Shown piece by piece: positions 40,314 through 48,768 of a stretch of 64,000 nucleotides of DNA. Every line of letters starts with the position of its first letter. The first letter of the stretch is position 1. The translations under genes and the position numbers were made by a program. Below the pieces are notes generated by a model. The model did no database searches. It was not told where the DNA came from and saw only the letters and a list, made by a program, of their open reading frames with translations. Source of the stretch: a virus. The DNA lies in the IMG/VR virus record IMGVR_UViG_3300035698_019895, positions 22,491 to 86,490 of that record. One strand, given 5' to 3'.

Positions 40314-40669
40314 TTATAGAAGGAATTGTTTTAAAAGGTTTGGGGAAAGCTAGTAAAGCAATGGCTCAATGTATAGAAGGATATAAAACTATATTAAATG
40401 AATCTATCTTTCCCGGAACATTTAATATTCAAGTTAAAAAAAATCTTTACTTACTAAGTCCAACTATTAGAAGTAATGGTGGAAAATTTTGGAGAGTTAA
40501 AATAACAAAACCAAAAGCAGTTGCTGTATGGATTTATAAACAAGTTGGTTCAGAAATGCCAGATAATCAATTACAAATATTGTCTCAACATAGATTAAGG
40601 GGTTATCTAGGAATTGGAACGAACGGGACAATACATATAGACATAAATAGAAGGCATGTAAAAAACTAA
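40310..40669 (+). CDS. Possible riboflavin-kinase-like (DUF120-fold) protein
   Basis: 119 aa. IEGIVLKGLGKASKAMAQ followed by ESIFPGTFNIQV resembles the start of archaeal CTP-dependent riboflavin kinases (G-x-G-xx-A, then PGTLNV). C-terminal RGYLGIGTNGTIHIDI is strand-rich. Catalytic residues cannot be confirmed by eye, so the call is tentative. The 4-bp overlap suggests coupling. Confidence 0.4.
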   Translation: MIIEGIVLKGLGKASKAMAQCIEGYKTILNESIFPGTFNIQVKKNLYLLSPTIRSNGGKFWRVKITKPKAVAVWIYKQVGSEMPDNQLQILSQHRLRGYLGIGTNGTIHIDINRRHVKN

Positions 40670-40839
40670 TGAATAAATTTCATAATCTCGTTTTTATAAG
40701 TAATAAAATAAAATATCAAAATGGTAAAGAGGTTGATAAATTTATAATAGGAGATTATGAACTTGAATTTGCTAAACATGATACTTCTAAATATATAAAT
40801 GTTTTTATTAAATGTAAAAAAATTGGAAAAGAAAAATGA
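40669..40839 (+). CDS. Small hypothetical protein
   Basis: 56 aa, strand-rich (NLVFISNKIKY, FIIGDYELEFAKH). Overlaps the YopX gene by 4 bp. No known motif. Confidence 0.45.
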   Translation: MNKFHNLVFISNKIKYQNGKEVDKFIIGDYELEFAKHDTSKYINVFIKCKKIGKEK

Positions 40840-41210
40840 AAGAAATTAAATTTAGAGCTTGGGATAAGAAGAAAAGAAAAGGTAGTAAGTCAGGTATGAG
40901 CAAATCTTTTTCTTTATTAGAAGCATTAGAAATGAATAACACTAACTTTGATGGTTGGAAAGACCAAATCTTCATGCAATATATAGGATTAAATGATAAA
41001 TATGATATTGAAATCTATGACGGAGATATAATTCTTCACAAATGGGAAGGAGATTGTTATGGAGGTAGTTCAGGAGAAATGATATTTGAAGTTAAACAAG
41101 CAGAACAATCTCATTATATAAACTTTGATTGTTTGGCAGCTATATTTCCTTGGCAAATAGAAATAATTGGTAATATATATGAAAACCCAAAACTAATGAG
41201 AAAGATATGA
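40836..41210 (+). CDS. YopX-family protein
   Basis: 124 aa. IKFRAWDKK at the start and FMQYIGLNDKYDIEIYDGDII plus IIGNIYENP are the fixed segments of the YopX family. YopX proteins are small, structurally known, phage-linked, and of unknown function. First of three tandem copies; this is the most divergent. Confidence 0.82.
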   Translation: MKEIKFRAWDKKKRKGSKSGMSKSFSLLEALEMNNTNFDGWKDQIFMQYIGLNDKYDIEIYDGDIILHKWEGDCYGGSSGEMIFEVKQAEQSHYINFDCLAAIFPWQIEIIGNIYENPKLMRKI

Positions 41211-41617
41211 GAGAAATTAAATTCAGGGTTTGGGATGAAAATAAAATGACATATAACTATATTCACAAAGATGCACCAACTATCTTCTTAAATGCTAAAG
41301 GTATACTTGTGAAATCAGAGAATGTTATCCTCATGCAATATGTAGGTCTAAAGGATAAAAATAATGTTGAAATCTATGAAGGTGATATATTACAATATCC
41401 TAATGAGAATTTGCTTGTTTTAATAAAATTTGGAAAATATGATAATGAAGAATGGTATGAAGATAATATATCAGGTTATGGTTATTATTTAGAAATAGAA
41501 AATAAATCAACAAAAGAAAAAAGCATAGCAGATTTAGCTGATTATAACGAGACATCGAATAACTTACAAATTATAGGAAACATATATGAAAACCCCGAAC
41601 TGTTGGAGAAAAAATGA
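41207..41617 (+). CDS. YopX-family protein, second copy
   Basis: 136 aa. Same landmarks: [40 protein letters not shown]. Overlaps both neighbours by 4 bp. It shares 40 identical bp with the third copy across the central motif (41343-41382). Confidence 0.82.
   Translation: MREIKFRVWDENKMTYNYIHKDAPTIFLNAKGILVKSENVILMQYVGLKDKNNVEIYEGDILQYPNENLLVLIKFGKYDNEEWYEDNISGYGYYLEIENKSTKEKSIADLADYNETSNNLQIIGNIYENPELLEKK
41343..41382 (+). repeat. 40-bp perfect direct repeat, copy 1 (YopX core)
   Basis: 40 bp identical, base for base by eye, to 41732-41771 in the third YopX gene, encoding most of [11 protein letters not shown]. Flanking bases differ, suggesting recent duplication or gene conversion. Confidence 0.85.
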
Positions 41618-41922
41618 AACCAATTAAATTCAGAGCTTGGGATGGTTTGAGAATGACTACAACAGGAATAATGTTTAATAATTCTAAAGGTATTCTTGAA
41701 ACTATAAAAACTTCTATTCTTATGCAATACATAGGTCTAAAGGATAAAAATAATGTTGAAATCTATGAAGGGGATATAGTAAAAGACCATACAAACGGTG
41801 CTATTATAGAAGTGACATTTGACCCAAGACTATTATCTATCCTTACAACCTTTGATAATGTGCGTGAAGTAATAGGAAATATACACGAAAATTCAAAATT
41901 ATTAGAGGACACAAATGAGTAA
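41614..41922 (+). CDS. YopX-family protein, third copy
   Basis: 102 aa. [28 protein letters not shown] and [12 protein letters not shown]. Shortest copy; it lacks part of the variable middle. 8-bp overlap with the dehydratase gene. Tandem copies suggest amplification under selection. Confidence 0.82.
   Translation: MKPIKFRAWDGLRMTTTGIMFNNSKGILETIKTSILMQYIGLKDKNNVEIYEGDIVKDHTNGAIIEVTFDPRLLSILTTFDNVREVIGNIHENSKLLEDTNE
41732..41771 (+). repeat. 40-bp perfect direct repeat, copy 2 (YopX core)
   Basis: Partner of 41343-41382; together they lie 389 bp apart in tandem YopX genes. Confidence 0.85.
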
Positions 41923-42970
41923 AACTGCATTAATCACCGGAATTACCGGACAAGACGGTTCTTATTTAGCCGAAATTCTTCTCGCTAAAGGTTATACTGT
42001 TCATGGAGTTATTCGCAGAGCAAGTACAGTAAATACCGAAAGAATAGATAATCTTTTTGACCCCAAAAGTTACCAACATATTCACTATGGAGATTTAGCT
42101 GATGGTTTAGATGATTTATTATATGAGATACAACCAGATGAAATATATAATTTAGGCAGTATGAGCCATGTTAGAATTAGCTTTAATATTCCAGTTTATA
42201 CTGCTAGAGTAACTGGTGTAGCTGTTCTAAGAATATTAGAAGGAATCAGAAAATTAGGTCTACAGAAAAAAACAAAATTCTATCAAGCATCTTCTTCAGA
42301 AATGTTTGGAATCACTAAACCTCCCCAAAATGAAGGCTCACCTTTCTTACCAGTAAGTCCATACGGTTGTGCTAAATTATTTGGATATCATATTACTCGT
42401 ACATATAGATTAGGTTATGGAATGTTCGCAGCCAACGGAATTTTATTCAATCATGAGAGCCCCAGAAGAGGAGTTAATTTTGTTACTAGAAAAGTAACTA
42501 GGGCTGCTGTTAGAATTAAATTAGGAATCCAAGATAAGCTTAAACTAGGTAATCTAGATGCCCTAAGAGATTGGGGATATGCTAAAGATTATATGGAAGC
42601 AGTACATCTAATACTACAACAAGATGAACCAGATGATTGGGTAGTAGCGACTTGTGAATATTATAGTGTAAAAGCATTTGTAGAAAAAGTGTTCCAATAT
42701 TTAAATTTAGACCCTTGGAAATATATAGAAATAGATGATAAATATAAAAGACCGAATGAAGTTCCAGCTTTATTAGGAGATAGTACAAAAATAAGAACTA
42801 AATTAGGATGGAAACCAAAAGTAGATTTTGACCAACTTGTTAAAATGATGGTTGATGAAGATATGAAATTAGCTCGAAAAGAATTGAATGAAACTATGTA
42901 TCCTCCTACAGTTCCAAGTAAAGAAGATTCAGGTGAAGGAGAAAATAAACAAAATAAGGAAGTGAACTGA
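41915..42970 (+). CDS. gmd: GDP-mannose 4,6-dehydratase
   Basis: 351 aa. NAD(P) loop [12 protein letters not shown] (9-20), SSSEM (127-131), catalytic YGCAK (Tyr150, Lys154), [10 protein letters not shown] and [11 protein letters not shown] near the GDP-sugar site. It converts GDP-mannose to GDP-4-keto-6-deoxymannose, the precursor of GDP-fucose, GDP-rhamnose and GDP-perosamine. The aminotransferase at 49534 makes perosamine the best candidate product; no epimerase-reductase for fucose is visible. Confidence 0.9.
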   Translation: MSKTALITGITGQDGSYLAEILLAKGYTVHGVIRRASTVNTERIDNLFDPKSYQHIHYGDLADGLDDLLYEIQPDEIYNLGSMSHVRISFNIPVYTARVTGVAVLRILEGIRKLGLQKKTKFYQASSSEMFGITKPPQNEGSPFLPVSPYGCAKLFGYHITRTYRLGYGMFAANGILFNHESPRRGVNFVTRKVTRAAVRIKLGIQDKLKLGNLDALRDWGYAKDYMEAVHLILQQDEPDDWVVATCEYYSVKAFVEKVFQYLNLDPWKYIEIDDKYKRPNEVPALLGDSTKIRTKLGWKPKVDFDQLVKMMVDEDMKLARKELNETMYPPTVPSKEDSGEGENKQNKEVN

Positions 42971-42971
42971 T

Positions 42972-43181
42972 ATGTTAAAAATTGATTATGAAATATGTTG
43001 TTGGAAAAATGGAAAATGTGAAAGTAATTGTTGTGGAGATAATAGTAAATACGATGGTTGTGTTGAAGTTTGTCCAACTAAAGCATTAGAACGAAAAGAT
43101 AAAGTAATATTTTACGAGGATAAGTGTATTGAATGTGGGGCTTGTGTTGAAGCATGTAAGTATAAGGCAATTACATTATAA
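42972..43181 (+). CDS. Ferredoxin-like 4Fe-4S protein
   Basis: 69 aa. CIECGACVEAC near the end is a canonical 4Fe-4S motif. The first half holds NCCGD, GCVEVCP and scattered Cys for a second, looser cluster. Electron carrier or Fe-S scaffold, perhaps for the radical SAM enzyme or reductase. It starts one base after the dehydratase stop; AAGGAAG lies upstream. Confidence 0.78.
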   Translation: MLKIDYEICCWKNGKCESNCCGDNSKYDGCVEVCPTKALERKDKVIFYEDKCIECGACVEACKYKAITL

Positions 43182-43189
43182 AGGAAGTA

Positions 43190-43441
43190 ATGACAACCGC
43201 AAAACAAGCTTTAAAAGAAGGATATAAATGGTTTTGTATGGGATGTTATACTGCGTATAAAGTCAAACCTACAACAAAAATGCAAGGTCAAGGTTGTGAA
43301 TATGATTATGAAATGTGTCGTTGTACTTGTGATTTGTTTATGTCATTTGAAGAACATATAAAGATGAGAAAAGAGAAAAAACAAAAACCCCAGAAAAAAA
43401 ATGAAACAAGCATCTGGGAAAACTGGAAGAAAAAGAAATGA
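43190..43441 (+). CDS. Cys-rich hypothetical protein
   Basis: 83 aa. CMGCYTAY, GCEYDYEMCRCTC: five or six Cys in 45 residues, likely binding zinc or Fe-S. Lys-rich C-terminus. Sits right after the ferredoxin. Function unknown. Confidence 0.45.
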   Translation: MTTAKQALKEGYKWFCMGCYTAYKVKPTTKMQGQGCEYDYEMCRCTCDLFMSFEEHIKMRKEKKQKPQKKNETSIWENWKKKK

Positions 43442-43593
43442 GAAAAATAGATATAGAAAGAAGCAGAGATTATTATAAAAAGACTTTACATATTGCTCTT
43501 ATGACTATGGCACAAATGGCTAAAGTATTTGAAAAAACTGAAACATATTATAGAGACAGAATAAAAGAACTAGAGAAAAAAAGAAAGGGATAA
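43438..43593 (+). CDS. Small helical protein
   Basis: 51 aa, ATGA overlap. One long helix (TLHIALMTMAQMAKVFEKTE) and charged tail. Function unknown. Confidence 0.45.
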   Translation: MRKIDIERSRDYYKKTLHIALMTMAQMAKVFEKTETYYRDRIKELEKKRKG

Positions 43594-43603
43594 AACAATA
43601 CTT

Positions 43604-43750
43604 ATGACTTGTGAATTTTGTAAAGAAGAAATAAAGTATAATGAATCTCCTACTGAAATGAATAAAAAAAGCTATCATAATATGTGCTATTCATTTATGA
43701 TGTGGGTTAAAAGACATAAAGATAAAGTTAAAAAATTAATAGAGGAGTAA
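43604..43750 (+). CDS. Zinc-finger mini-protein
   Basis: 48 aa: CEFC at 3-6 plus a later HNMC, a likely one-zinc fold. Lys-rich C-terminal helix. Starts in a non-coding 10-bp gap. Function unknown. Confidence 0.45.
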   Translation: MTCEFCKEEIKYNESPTEMNKKSYHNMCYSFMMWVKRHKDKVKKLIEE

Positions 43751-43751
43751 T

Positions 43752-44213
43752 ATGACAAAAAAAGAATGTAAAGCACAAACTCAAAAACATATAAATAATG
43801 TAAGATTGTTTATGCTTCAATGTATTCAAGAAATAGCAAGTAAAGCAGATATCCATGATTCATCCAAATTATCTTCTCCAGAACTTGAAACATTTGTAAA
43901 ATATACTCCAAAGTTAGCAAATTCTGTTTATGGTTCAAAACAATATTATAAATTTTTAACAGCAATGAAGCCAGCTCTTGACCATCACTATAGTGTAAGC
44001 CGTCATCATCCAGAACATTTTCGTAAAGGTCTTAAAGGAATGAACTTATTAGATTTAGTTGAAATGCTATGTGATTGGAAAGCAGCATCAAAAAGACATA
44101 AAACAGGTAATTTTAGAAAGAGCATTATACAAAATCAAAAAAGATTTAAATATTCCAATGAATTAAAACAAATATTTCTAAACACTATAGATGTACTAGA
44201 GGAAAAGAAATGA
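43752..44213 (+). CDS. DUF5662 protein
   Basis: 153 aa. HDSSKLSSPE, LDHHYSVSRHHPEH, NLLDLVEMLCDWKAASKRH and SIIQNQKRF match DUF5662, a family common in phages. The His and Asp layout resembles HD-type metal hydrolases. Function unproven. GAGGAG upstream. Confidence 0.8.
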   Translation: MTKKECKAQTQKHINNVRLFMLQCIQEIASKADIHDSSKLSSPELETFVKYTPKLANSVYGSKQYYKFLTAMKPALDHHYSVSRHHPEHFRKGLKGMNLLDLVEMLCDWKAASKRHKTGNFRKSIIQNQKRFKYSNELKQIFLNTIDVLEEKK

Positions 44214-44371
44214 AGAAAAAAAAGAAGAGAATTCCAGTAACTAAAAGACAATTAGATTGGGTTACTGAATATGTAATGATTGGTACTGCTGATATGTTTA
44301 CAGATTGGTGGACAGAAAAGGGTAAGAAAATATTTCTTAAATGGGCAATAAAAAGAAAAGCAGATTTTTAA
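44210..44371 (+). CDS. Small basic hypothetical protein
   Basis: 53 aa, ATGA overlap with the DUF5662 gene. Basic N-terminus (MKKKKKRIP) and Trp-rich centre (FTDWWTEKG). Function unknown. Confidence 0.45.
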   Translation: MKKKKKRIPVTKRQLDWVTEYVMIGTADMFTDWWTEKGKKIFLKWAIKRKADF

Positions 44372-44385
44372 ATAAGGAGGATTGT

Positions 44386-45375
44386 ATGGTAAAAATTAGA
44401 AAAGGAAGTAAAATTAAGTTGAAAGAAACAAAGAAGGAAGTAAGAAAGCCATTTGTAAATTTTATTAATGATTTAGAAATAGCAGAATCTATTTCATATA
44501 AGAAATTACATTTGTTTCCTGTATTTAGACAGACTTTGAAAGATATTAAATTAAAAACATTAGCAGAAGCATTAAAAGAAGATATTATTGAAGTTAAAGA
44601 AACAGGAACAGTATCAGAATTAGAAATAGTTAATAAATCAAAAGATACTAAAGTATTAATTATGGAAGGTGATATTGTAAAAGGTGGAGCCCAAAACAGA
44701 GTTATAAATGTTTCTATGATTTTAGATGAAGACTCAACTGTAAAAGTTCCAACAACTTGTGTTCAAAAAAATAGATGGGATAATTTCGACGCTCCTTTTA
44801 AGGGATATAAATATTCATCTCCCAGTTTCGGACTTAATCTACATGAATCTGTAAGTAAGAATATGTTATGCTCACGAGGTACATCTGCTTATGCTGCTAA
44901 TCAAAGTAAGATATGGGAAGATGTTGAGTGTCATTTATCGGAAGGTGGAGTTGAAGATGCTTCTAAAAATTTTACGAAGCTTTATGATGAAAAGAAAGAT
45001 GATATTAAAGAATATGAAAAAGCATTTAAAGAAAAATTTCCACTTAAAGATAAATCACTAGTCGGTGTAGTTATTGTAATAGGTAATATGTGTAAAGTAG
45101 ATAATTGTGTAGATAATGATGTATTTTTAGCTCATTGTGAAGGACTATTAGAAGGATGTTTTCTAGATGCAGTTAATAACAAAGATGATGTGAGTGCAAT
45201 GTCAGTAAAAGATGTTAGTGATTTTATTGATGGATTAATTAAATGTGAGATTACTGAATTTAAAACTCCAAATAAAAACGCTGAAAATTTAGTTATTAAA
45301 GGTGATAAAGTTAAAGGAAATGTTTTGATATATAATGAGGAAGTAATTCATTTAACAGCATTTTTGGAAAGATAA
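44386..45375 (+). CDS. ARPP-1-like protein
   Basis: 329 aa. ATG 44386 with AAGGAGG upstream is preferred to an in-frame ATG at 44341. Diagnostic stretches: SYKKLHLFPVF, VSELEIVNKSKDTKVLIMEGDIVKG, QNRVINVSMI and TCVQKNRW. These match the ARPP-1 family, linked by genome context to ADP-ribose and NAD-related systems in bacteria. Function unproven. Presence here, beside an NAD-rich accessory set elsewhere in the window, is suggestive only. Confidence 0.7.
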   Translation: MVKIRKGSKIKLKETKKEVRKPFVNFINDLEIAESISYKKLHLFPVFRQTLKDIKLKTLAEALKEDIIEVKETGTVSELEIVNKSKDTKVLIMEGDIVKGGAQNRVINVSMILDEDSTVKVPTTCVQKNRWDNFDAPFKGYKYSSPSFGLNLHESVSKNMLCSRGTSAYAANQSKIWEDVECHLSEGGVEDASKNFTKLYDEKKDDIKEYEKAFKEKFPLKDKSLVGVVIVIGNMCKVDNCVDNDVFLAHCEGLLEGCFLDAVNNKDDVSAMSVKDVSDFIDGLIKCEITEFKTPNKNAENLVIKGDKVKGNVLIYNEEVIHLTAFLER

Positions 45376-45379
45376 AAAT

Positions 45380-45532
45380 ATGGAAATAATTATTTTATGT
45401 CTTTCAGTATCTTTAATATGTATACTTGTTGCTTTTTATTTTTTAAATGAAGCTTTAATACAATATAGAAAAAAGATACAAGAGTTAGAAAAAAGATTAA
45501 ATATGTGGAATATGAGAGGAGATAGTTGTTAA
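45380..45532 (+). CDS. Single-pass membrane protein
   Basis: 50 aa. N-terminal hydrophobic helix (IIILCLSVSLICILVAFYF), then a basic amphipathic helix (YRKKIQELEKRLNMW). Function unknown. Stop overlaps the next start. Confidence 0.45.
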   Translation: MEIIILCLSVSLICILVAFYFLNEALIQYRKKIQELEKRLNMWNMRGDSC

Positions 45533-45741
45533 TGAAAGCATGGTATAGATGTTGTAAAAGCTCATGCTGGGAAGCTATTATATTTTTACAAGGATGTACA
45601 TATATTAGTAGATGTATTTGCGGAACTTGGGTTATTAGAAATAGATTAGAAGAAGATACTCTTATAGATAGAATAGAACAAACAAATATTAATTTAGAGA
45701 AAGTGAATAAAAATTTAGAAGATATGAAAAATAATTTATAG
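45532..45741 (+). CDS. Hypothetical Cys-rich membrane-associated protein
   Basis: 69 aa. ATG 45532 has GAGAGGAG upstream. Cys-rich N-terminus (YRCCKSSCWEAIIFLQGC, CICG) and a coiled-coil C-terminus (IDRIEQTNINLEKVNKNLE). Function unknown. Confidence 0.45.
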   Translation: MKAWYRCCKSSCWEAIIFLQGCTYISRCICGTWVIRNRLEEDTLIDRIEQTNINLEKVNKNLEDMKNNL

Positions 45742-45766
45742 GTTCAGACTAAAAGGAGAATAAATT

Positions 45767-46195
45767 ATGGCAGAAATAATACACGAAGGACAAGTATATG
45801 CTATTCATGATACTATCAATAGTATAGAACCTAGATTTCCTATGGTATCTGAAAATCAAGAAGGCAGTAAATGGTATGGAGAAGATAGAGAAGCAATGCA
45901 AGCTTCTAGAATGTGTTATAATAAACATAAAATATTTAGAGCACATACTCATATTCTTAGACCTAGATTAAATAATTACACTCAAGAATGTTTTATAATT
46001 CATAAAGGAGTTATTAAATTAGATATTTATTCGCAAGATAAAGAACTTTTAGCTAATATAGTGGCTAGAGAAGGAGATATAGTAATATTGTATCGAGGCT
46101 ATCATGCAGTAGAAGTTTTAGAAGATGATAGCATATTCTACGAAATAAAAAATGGACCGTTTACTACTGTAGATGAGGATAAAACTTATTTATAA
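45767..46195 (+). CDS. WbuC/cupin-like glycan protein
   Basis: 142 aa. FRAHTHILRPR and GYHAVEV place the cupin metal residues. It resembles the cupin WbuC/RfbC-type proteins in O-antigen clusters. Possible sugar epimerase, isomerase or binding role. First gene of the glycan island. AAAAGGAG upstream; the next gene overlaps its stop. Confidence 0.65.
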   Translation: MAEIIHEGQVYAIHDTINSIEPRFPMVSENQEGSKWYGEDREAMQASRMCYNKHKIFRAHTHILRPRLNNYTQECFIIHKGVIKLDIYSQDKELLANIVAREGDIVILYRGYHAVEVLEDDSIFYEIKNGPFTTVDEDKTYL

Positions 46196-46809
46196 TGAAT
46201 TATAATAAGTTTAACAAATATTTTTCGAGAAAAAAAATAGAAGATTTAATAAATAAATATCTTGATAAAAATCCAGATAAAGAAACAGGTACTTATGTAG
46301 ATATAGGTGCTAATCACGCATTTAAAAATAGTAACACTTTCTATTATTATGTTAGAGGTTGGAGAGGATTATTAGTAGAACCTTACGCTAGATATAAACA
46401 AATTAGTAACAAAATCAGACCTCAAGATATATTTGTATCTAAAGCTATAATGGATTATGATGGAAAAATAGAAATGGATTATAATGTAATTGCTTCAAAA
46501 AAAATTAGAAAAGCAACACAGAAAAAATATAAACATGATAAGTATATAGCAGATTGTATAACTATGAATACATTGATAAAAACTTATCCAACATTTTCTA
46601 AACCAGATTTTGTAAGTATAGATATAGAAGGTAGTGAGAAAAGAGCTTTATCGAAATGCAACTTTAATATTTTCAAACCAAAGCTTATTTGTATAGAATA
46701 TAAAACTAAGAAATATAATTTTAGAAAAGATTGGGAACATTTTCTTTTACCATATTATGAATTAAAAGATACTTTAACAGTAGACGCAATTTATTTAAGA
46801 AGGAAATAA
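46195..46809 (+). CDS. FkbM-family methyltransferase
   Basis: 204 aa. SAM-binding motif VDIGAN (35-40) and SIDIEGSEKRAL match FkbM methyltransferases. Probably methylates a sugar hydroxyl. A related copy follows directly. Stop overlaps the cupin gene by sharing its last base. Confidence 0.82.
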   Translation: MNYNKFNKYFSRKKIEDLINKYLDKNPDKETGTYVDIGANHAFKNSNTFYYYVRGWRGLLVEPYARYKQISNKIRPQDIFVSKAIMDYDGKIEMDYNVIASKKIRKATQKKYKHDKYIADCITMNTLIKTYPTFSKPDFVSIDIEGSEKRALSKCNFNIFKPKLICIEYKTKKYNFRKDWEHFLLPYYELKDTLTVDAIYLRRK

Positions 46810-46811
46810 AA

Positions 46812-47453
46812 ATGAACGAATCAACAACTATAAAAGGAAAAAAATATTTTGCTCAAAACGAAGAAGAAAAAATTATTAATAAATATCTTGATAAAGACCC
46901 TAATGATTCAATTAAGGGTACTTACATAGATATAGGAGCAGGAGACCCAGTAATGATTAACAGTACTTATTATTATTACTGGAGAGGATGGAATGGTATA
47001 TTAATAGAACCCCATCCAAGATATGCAAAAAGAATTAAAGAAATGAGACCTAGAGATATTTTTCTACCAATAGCTATTCATAATTATGATGGCGAAGTTG
47101 AAATGTATGACACAGCTACTATTGGAAGTTATATAGGAGACGATTATAAATCTAGACTTCAAAAAAAGAAAGATTTATTTATTGTTCAATGTATGACTAT
47201 AAATTCTCTAATAAAAAAATATCCAGATTTCAGTGAACCTGATTTTTGTAATATAGATATAGAAAGTAATGAAGACAAAGCATTAGAAAAATGTGATTTT
47301 ACTATTTTTAAACCCAAAGTGATTTGTATTGAAGACTTTGGTACTTATAGAGGTATTAAGGATGAAAGATTCAAATGGAAACATTATTTAACTCCTTTTT
47401 ATGATTTAAAAGAAATGGTAATTAATAATCTATTTTATGTAAGGAAAAAATAA
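46812..47453 (+). CDS. FkbM-family methyltransferase, second copy
   Basis: 213 aa. IDIGAGDP (39-46) and NIDIESNEDKAL. Same N-terminal KYLDK motif as the first copy. Divergence suggests different acceptor positions. Both lie at the head of the sulfotransferase pair. Confidence 0.82.
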   Translation: MNESTTIKGKKYFAQNEEEKIINKYLDKDPNDSIKGTYIDIGAGDPVMINSTYYYYWRGWNGILIEPHPRYAKRIKEMRPRDIFLPIAIHNYDGEVEMYDTATIGSYIGDDYKSRLQKKKDLFIVQCMTINSLIKKYPDFSEPDFCNIDIESNEDKALEKCDFTIFKPKVICIEDFGTYRGIKDERFKWKHYLTPFYDLKEMVINNLFYVRKK

Positions 47454-48119
47454 ATGCGAAGTGACCCTCATTTTTATTGGATGCCGAGAAGTGGTGGAAC
47501 ATTTATATGGCAAGTGTTAATTAGACTTTTCCCACTTGAAAGTAAAATGCATGAATTTAAAAAAACTTCTGCTCCTATTATAATGAGTTATAGAGACCCC
47601 AGAGATATGACAGCTTCTTATTTAAGAATTATGTTTGGAAAATTTGATGAAAATAGAAATTTAATTTATATACCTCCAACTCAACAACAAATTAAGTTAA
47701 TGGCAGAAGGAGTGCAAAATCAATATAAAGTTTTTAATAAATATAAAAAATTCTATAAAAATAAAAAAAATATATTGTGGTTAAAATATGAAGATTACAT
47801 AAATGATATTAATATTCTTTTTGATAAAATAGAAAAATTTATGGATATGAAAGTTCCACCAGAAAGAAGAGAAGAAATTAAAAGAGAAACTAGTATACCA
47901 ATTAACAAAGCTATCGCTAACAAAGTTACTCATTGGAGAGATGATGCAAAATGTGAATTTGACCACTTTGATAAAAGTAGTAGAATACATATACATCATA
48001 TTTATGATGGAGAATATAAAGGATGGAAGAACTATATTCCTGAGCAATATCATAATTATTTAAATAAATTGTTAAAAGAAGAAATAAAGGAGTGGGAATA
48101 CAAATATGAGAGAACCTGA
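47454..48119 (+). CDS. Sulfotransferase-like protein
   Basis: 221 aa. 5' phosphosulfate loop PRSGGTF (11-17), 3' phosphate loop SYRDPRDMTASYLR, and WLKYEDY. These match the PAPS-dependent sulfotransferase fold. Would transfer sulfate to a sugar hydroxyl or amine. Starts exactly after the FkbM stop. PAPS must come from the host. Confidence 0.8.
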   Translation: MRSDPHFYWMPRSGGTFIWQVLIRLFPLESKMHEFKKTSAPIIMSYRDPRDMTASYLRIMFGKFDENRNLIYIPPTQQQIKLMAEGVQNQYKVFNKYKKFYKNKKNILWLKYEDYINDINILFDKIEKFMDMKVPPERREEIKRETSIPINKAIANKVTHWRDDAKCEFDHFDKSSRIHIHHIYDGEYKGWKNYIPEQYHNYLNKLLKEEIKEWEYKYERT

Positions 48120-48768
48120 ACCATATTTTTACTGGACACCAAGAAGTGGTGGAACGTTTGTATGGCAAGTGTTACATAGACTAATAGTAGTATATGAGAC
48201 AAGTCATAGTTTTATAGAAACAACAAGGCCTATAATAATTAATTATAGAGACCCTAGAGATATATTAACATCTTATTTAAGAATTCATTTTGGAAAATTT
48301 GATGAAAATAAAAACTTAATTTACATTCCTCCAACAAAAGAACAAATAGATATTAAAATATTTAGAGTTCAATTAGAGTTTAAAACTCTTAATGAATATA
48401 AAAGGTTTTATGAAAATAGAAAAGATATATTATATCTTAAATATGAAGATTATATAAGTGATATTAATATTCTTATTGATAAAATAGAAAATTTTATGAT
48501 GCTTCCAAAAGTTCCACTGGAAAGAAGAGCAGAAATTAAAAGAGAAACTTCTATTCCTGTCAATAAATCTATTGCTAATAAAGTTAAACGTTGGAGGACT
48601 GATATAAAATGTGAATTTGATAATTATGAACCAGTTACTAGAATACATATGCATCATATCTATGATGGACAATATAAGGGGTGGAAAAATTATATTCCAA
48701 AACAATATCATAATTATATAAATGAAGAATTGAAACAAGAAATAAAAAATTGGGGATATGAAATATGA
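48106..48768 (+). CDS. Sulfotransferase-like protein, second copy
   Basis: 220 aa. PRSGGTF (12-18), NYRDPRDILTSYLR and YLKYEDY. Close paralogue of the previous gene over its whole length, including C-terminal HHIYDG.YKGWKNYIP. GTGGGA upstream and a 14-bp overlap. Tandem duplication with likely change of specificity. Confidence 0.8.
   Translation: MREPEPYFYWTPRSGGTFVWQVLHRLIVVYETSHSFIETTRPIIINYRDPRDILTSYLRIHFGKFDENKNLIYIPPTKEQIDIKIFRVQLEFKTLNEYKRFYENRKDILYLKYEDYISDINILIDKIENFMMLPKVPLERRAEIKRETSIPVNKSIANKVKRWRTDIKCEFDNYEPVTRIHMHHIYDGQYKGWKNYIPKQYHNYINEELKQEIKNWGYEI

Noticed and set aside
47953-48000. TTGACC-16-TAGAAT promoter-like sequence in the first sulfotransferase
   Set aside because: Two mismatches to the consensus and located inside coding sequence.
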